In this document: one piece after another, positions 5,226 to 5,906 of the stretch
Layout of the letters: the number at the start of each line of letters is the position of its first letter
Position numbering within the stretch: the stretch's first letter is position 1
Assembly: GCA_050114795.1 (NCBI GenBank)
Contig: JASFRS010000153.1
Coordinates: 1-5,906, forward strand
Length of the DNA: 5,906 bases
Direction of reading: 5' to 3'
Source: JASFRS01 sp050114795
Lineage (GTDB): Bacteria; Pseudomonadota; Alphaproteobacteria; Sphingomonadales; CAKZYD01
The notes under the pieces: model-generated
What the model was told of the DNA's origin: nothing
What the model saw: only the letters and a program-made list of their open reading frames with translations
Database searches by the model: none
Program-made: the position numbers and the translations under genes

Positions 5226-5906
5226 ATGGCCTGGAAAGACCAGAAATCCTTTGTCAAAATAAACGGCCAGAAAATGGCCTATGTGGAGATGGCGGCGGAT
5301 GGTGCGCCTGATGATGCGCCGACACTGCTGTTTCTTCATGGAAACCCCACATCATCTTATCTTTGGCGCAATATCATGCCTCACTGTACCCATCTTGGGC
5401 GCTGTATAGCGCCTGACTTGGTCGGTATGGGCGATAGCGCAAAGCTTAGTCGAACAGGGGCTAACAGCTATCGATTTGTCGATCATAGTACCTATCTGGA
5501 TGCTTTCATTGATACGATAATTCCCGAGGGGCCTGTGGTTTTGGTCATTCATGACTGGGGGTCGGCATTAGGCTTTCATTGGGCCTATCGCCATCAGGAC
5601 CGGGTCAAAGGCATTGCCTATATGGAAGGCATGGTGATGCCCGTAGCCTGGGCGGATTGGCCTGAAAACGCACGCAATATATTCCAGGCCATGCGCTCGC
5701 CAGCCGGGGAAGAGATTGTTCTGGAAAAAAATGTCTTTGTTGAAGGCATTCTTCCCAATTCCATCATCCGGGATTTGACGCATGAGGAACATGCAGAATA
5801 TCGCCGCCCATTTTTAACGCCAGGCGAGGACCGCAGGCCTACTTTAAGCTGGCCTCGCGAAATCCCCATTGAAGGCGAGCCCGCCGATGTAGAGAAGATT
5901 GTTAAA
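5226..5906 (+). CDS. dhaA: Haloalkane dehalogenase, class II (LinB/DhaA-like), 3' truncated by window
   Basis: This is an alpha/beta-hydrolase that hydrolyses carbon-halogen bonds of haloalkanes to alcohol plus halide. It is usually soluble and cytoplasmic or periplasmic, and no signal peptide is visible here. The window holds 227 residues of an expected ~295-300. Visible signatures: HGNPTSSYLWRNIMPHC (39-55) with halide-binding Asn40, APDLVGMGDS (62-71), nucleophile Asp110 and second halide-binding Trp111 in VIHDWGSALGFHWA (107-120), and Glu134 in GIAYMEGM. Asp-Glu in these positions plus Asn as halide ligand defines class II. The catalytic His (LinB His272 equivalent) lies beyond the edge. 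RRPTLSWPREIPIEGEPADV (203-222) is closer to my memory of LinB than of DhaA. The tunnel-mouth residue at LinB Leu177/DhaA Cys176 is Ser179 here. The symbol is the family name; linB-like would be equally fair. It is co-transcribed with the upstream transporter. A related epoxide hydrolase is unlikely given HDWGSALGFHWA. Confidence 0.93.
   Translation, partial: MAWKDQKSFVKINGQKMAYVEMAADGAPDDAPTLLFLHGNPTSSYLWRNIMPHCTHLGRCIAPDLVGMGDSAKLSRTGANSYRFVDHSTYLDAFIDTIIPEGPVVLVIHDWGSALGFHWAYRHQDRVKGIAYMEGMVMPVAWADWPENARNIFQAMRSPAGEEIVLEKNVFVEGILPNSIIRDLTHEEHAEYRRPFLTPGEDRRPTLSWPREIPIEGEPADVEKIVK

Overview
The window looks like a chromosomal stretch from a moderate-G+C (roughly half G+C by eye) alphaproteobacterium, possibly a marine or environmental one. 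This is an inference. It rests on the style of the bifunctional beta-oxidation enzyme (a ~695-residue crotonase/3-hydroxyacyl-CoA dehydrogenase fusion), on the spinster-type MFS transporter of a kind common in alphaproteobacteria, and on a haloalkane dehalogenase closely resembling LinB of sphingomonads. No tRNA, rRNA, CRISPR array, transposase or phage gene is visible.

Layout. Positions 1-72 are the 3' end of an unidentified + strand gene. Five bases later comes a membrane-anchored trypsin-like serine protease (78-917, +), probably in the same operon. A 413-base gap between convergent genes (918-1330) follows. It holds a clear bidirectional terminator (928-961), several smaller perfect or near-perfect inverted repeats, a possible 27-residue minus-strand small ORF with a strong Shine-Dalgarno (1016-1099), and a long dispersed-repeat-type hairpin (1229-1291). 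Next, on the minus strand, is the fatty-acid beta-oxidation fusion enzyme (1331-3418). After a divergent regulatory gap (3419-3628) the + strand carries a long, predicted 14-helix spinster-like MFS transporter (3629-5212). Thirteen bases further on is a class II haloalkane dehalogenase (5226 to the window end, truncated before its catalytic His).

How the genes may work together. Transporter and dehalogenase are almost certainly co-transcribed, which suggests uptake or export linked to a halogenated (or dehalogenated) organic compound. The divergent beta-oxidation enzyme could take the carbon skeleton onward after oxidation to an acyl-CoA, but that link is speculative because divergent neighbours need not share a pathway. 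The protease and its upstream partner appear unrelated to this chemistry. The most unusual items are the transporter/dehalogenase pair and the hairpin-dense convergent gap with its possible small ORF.
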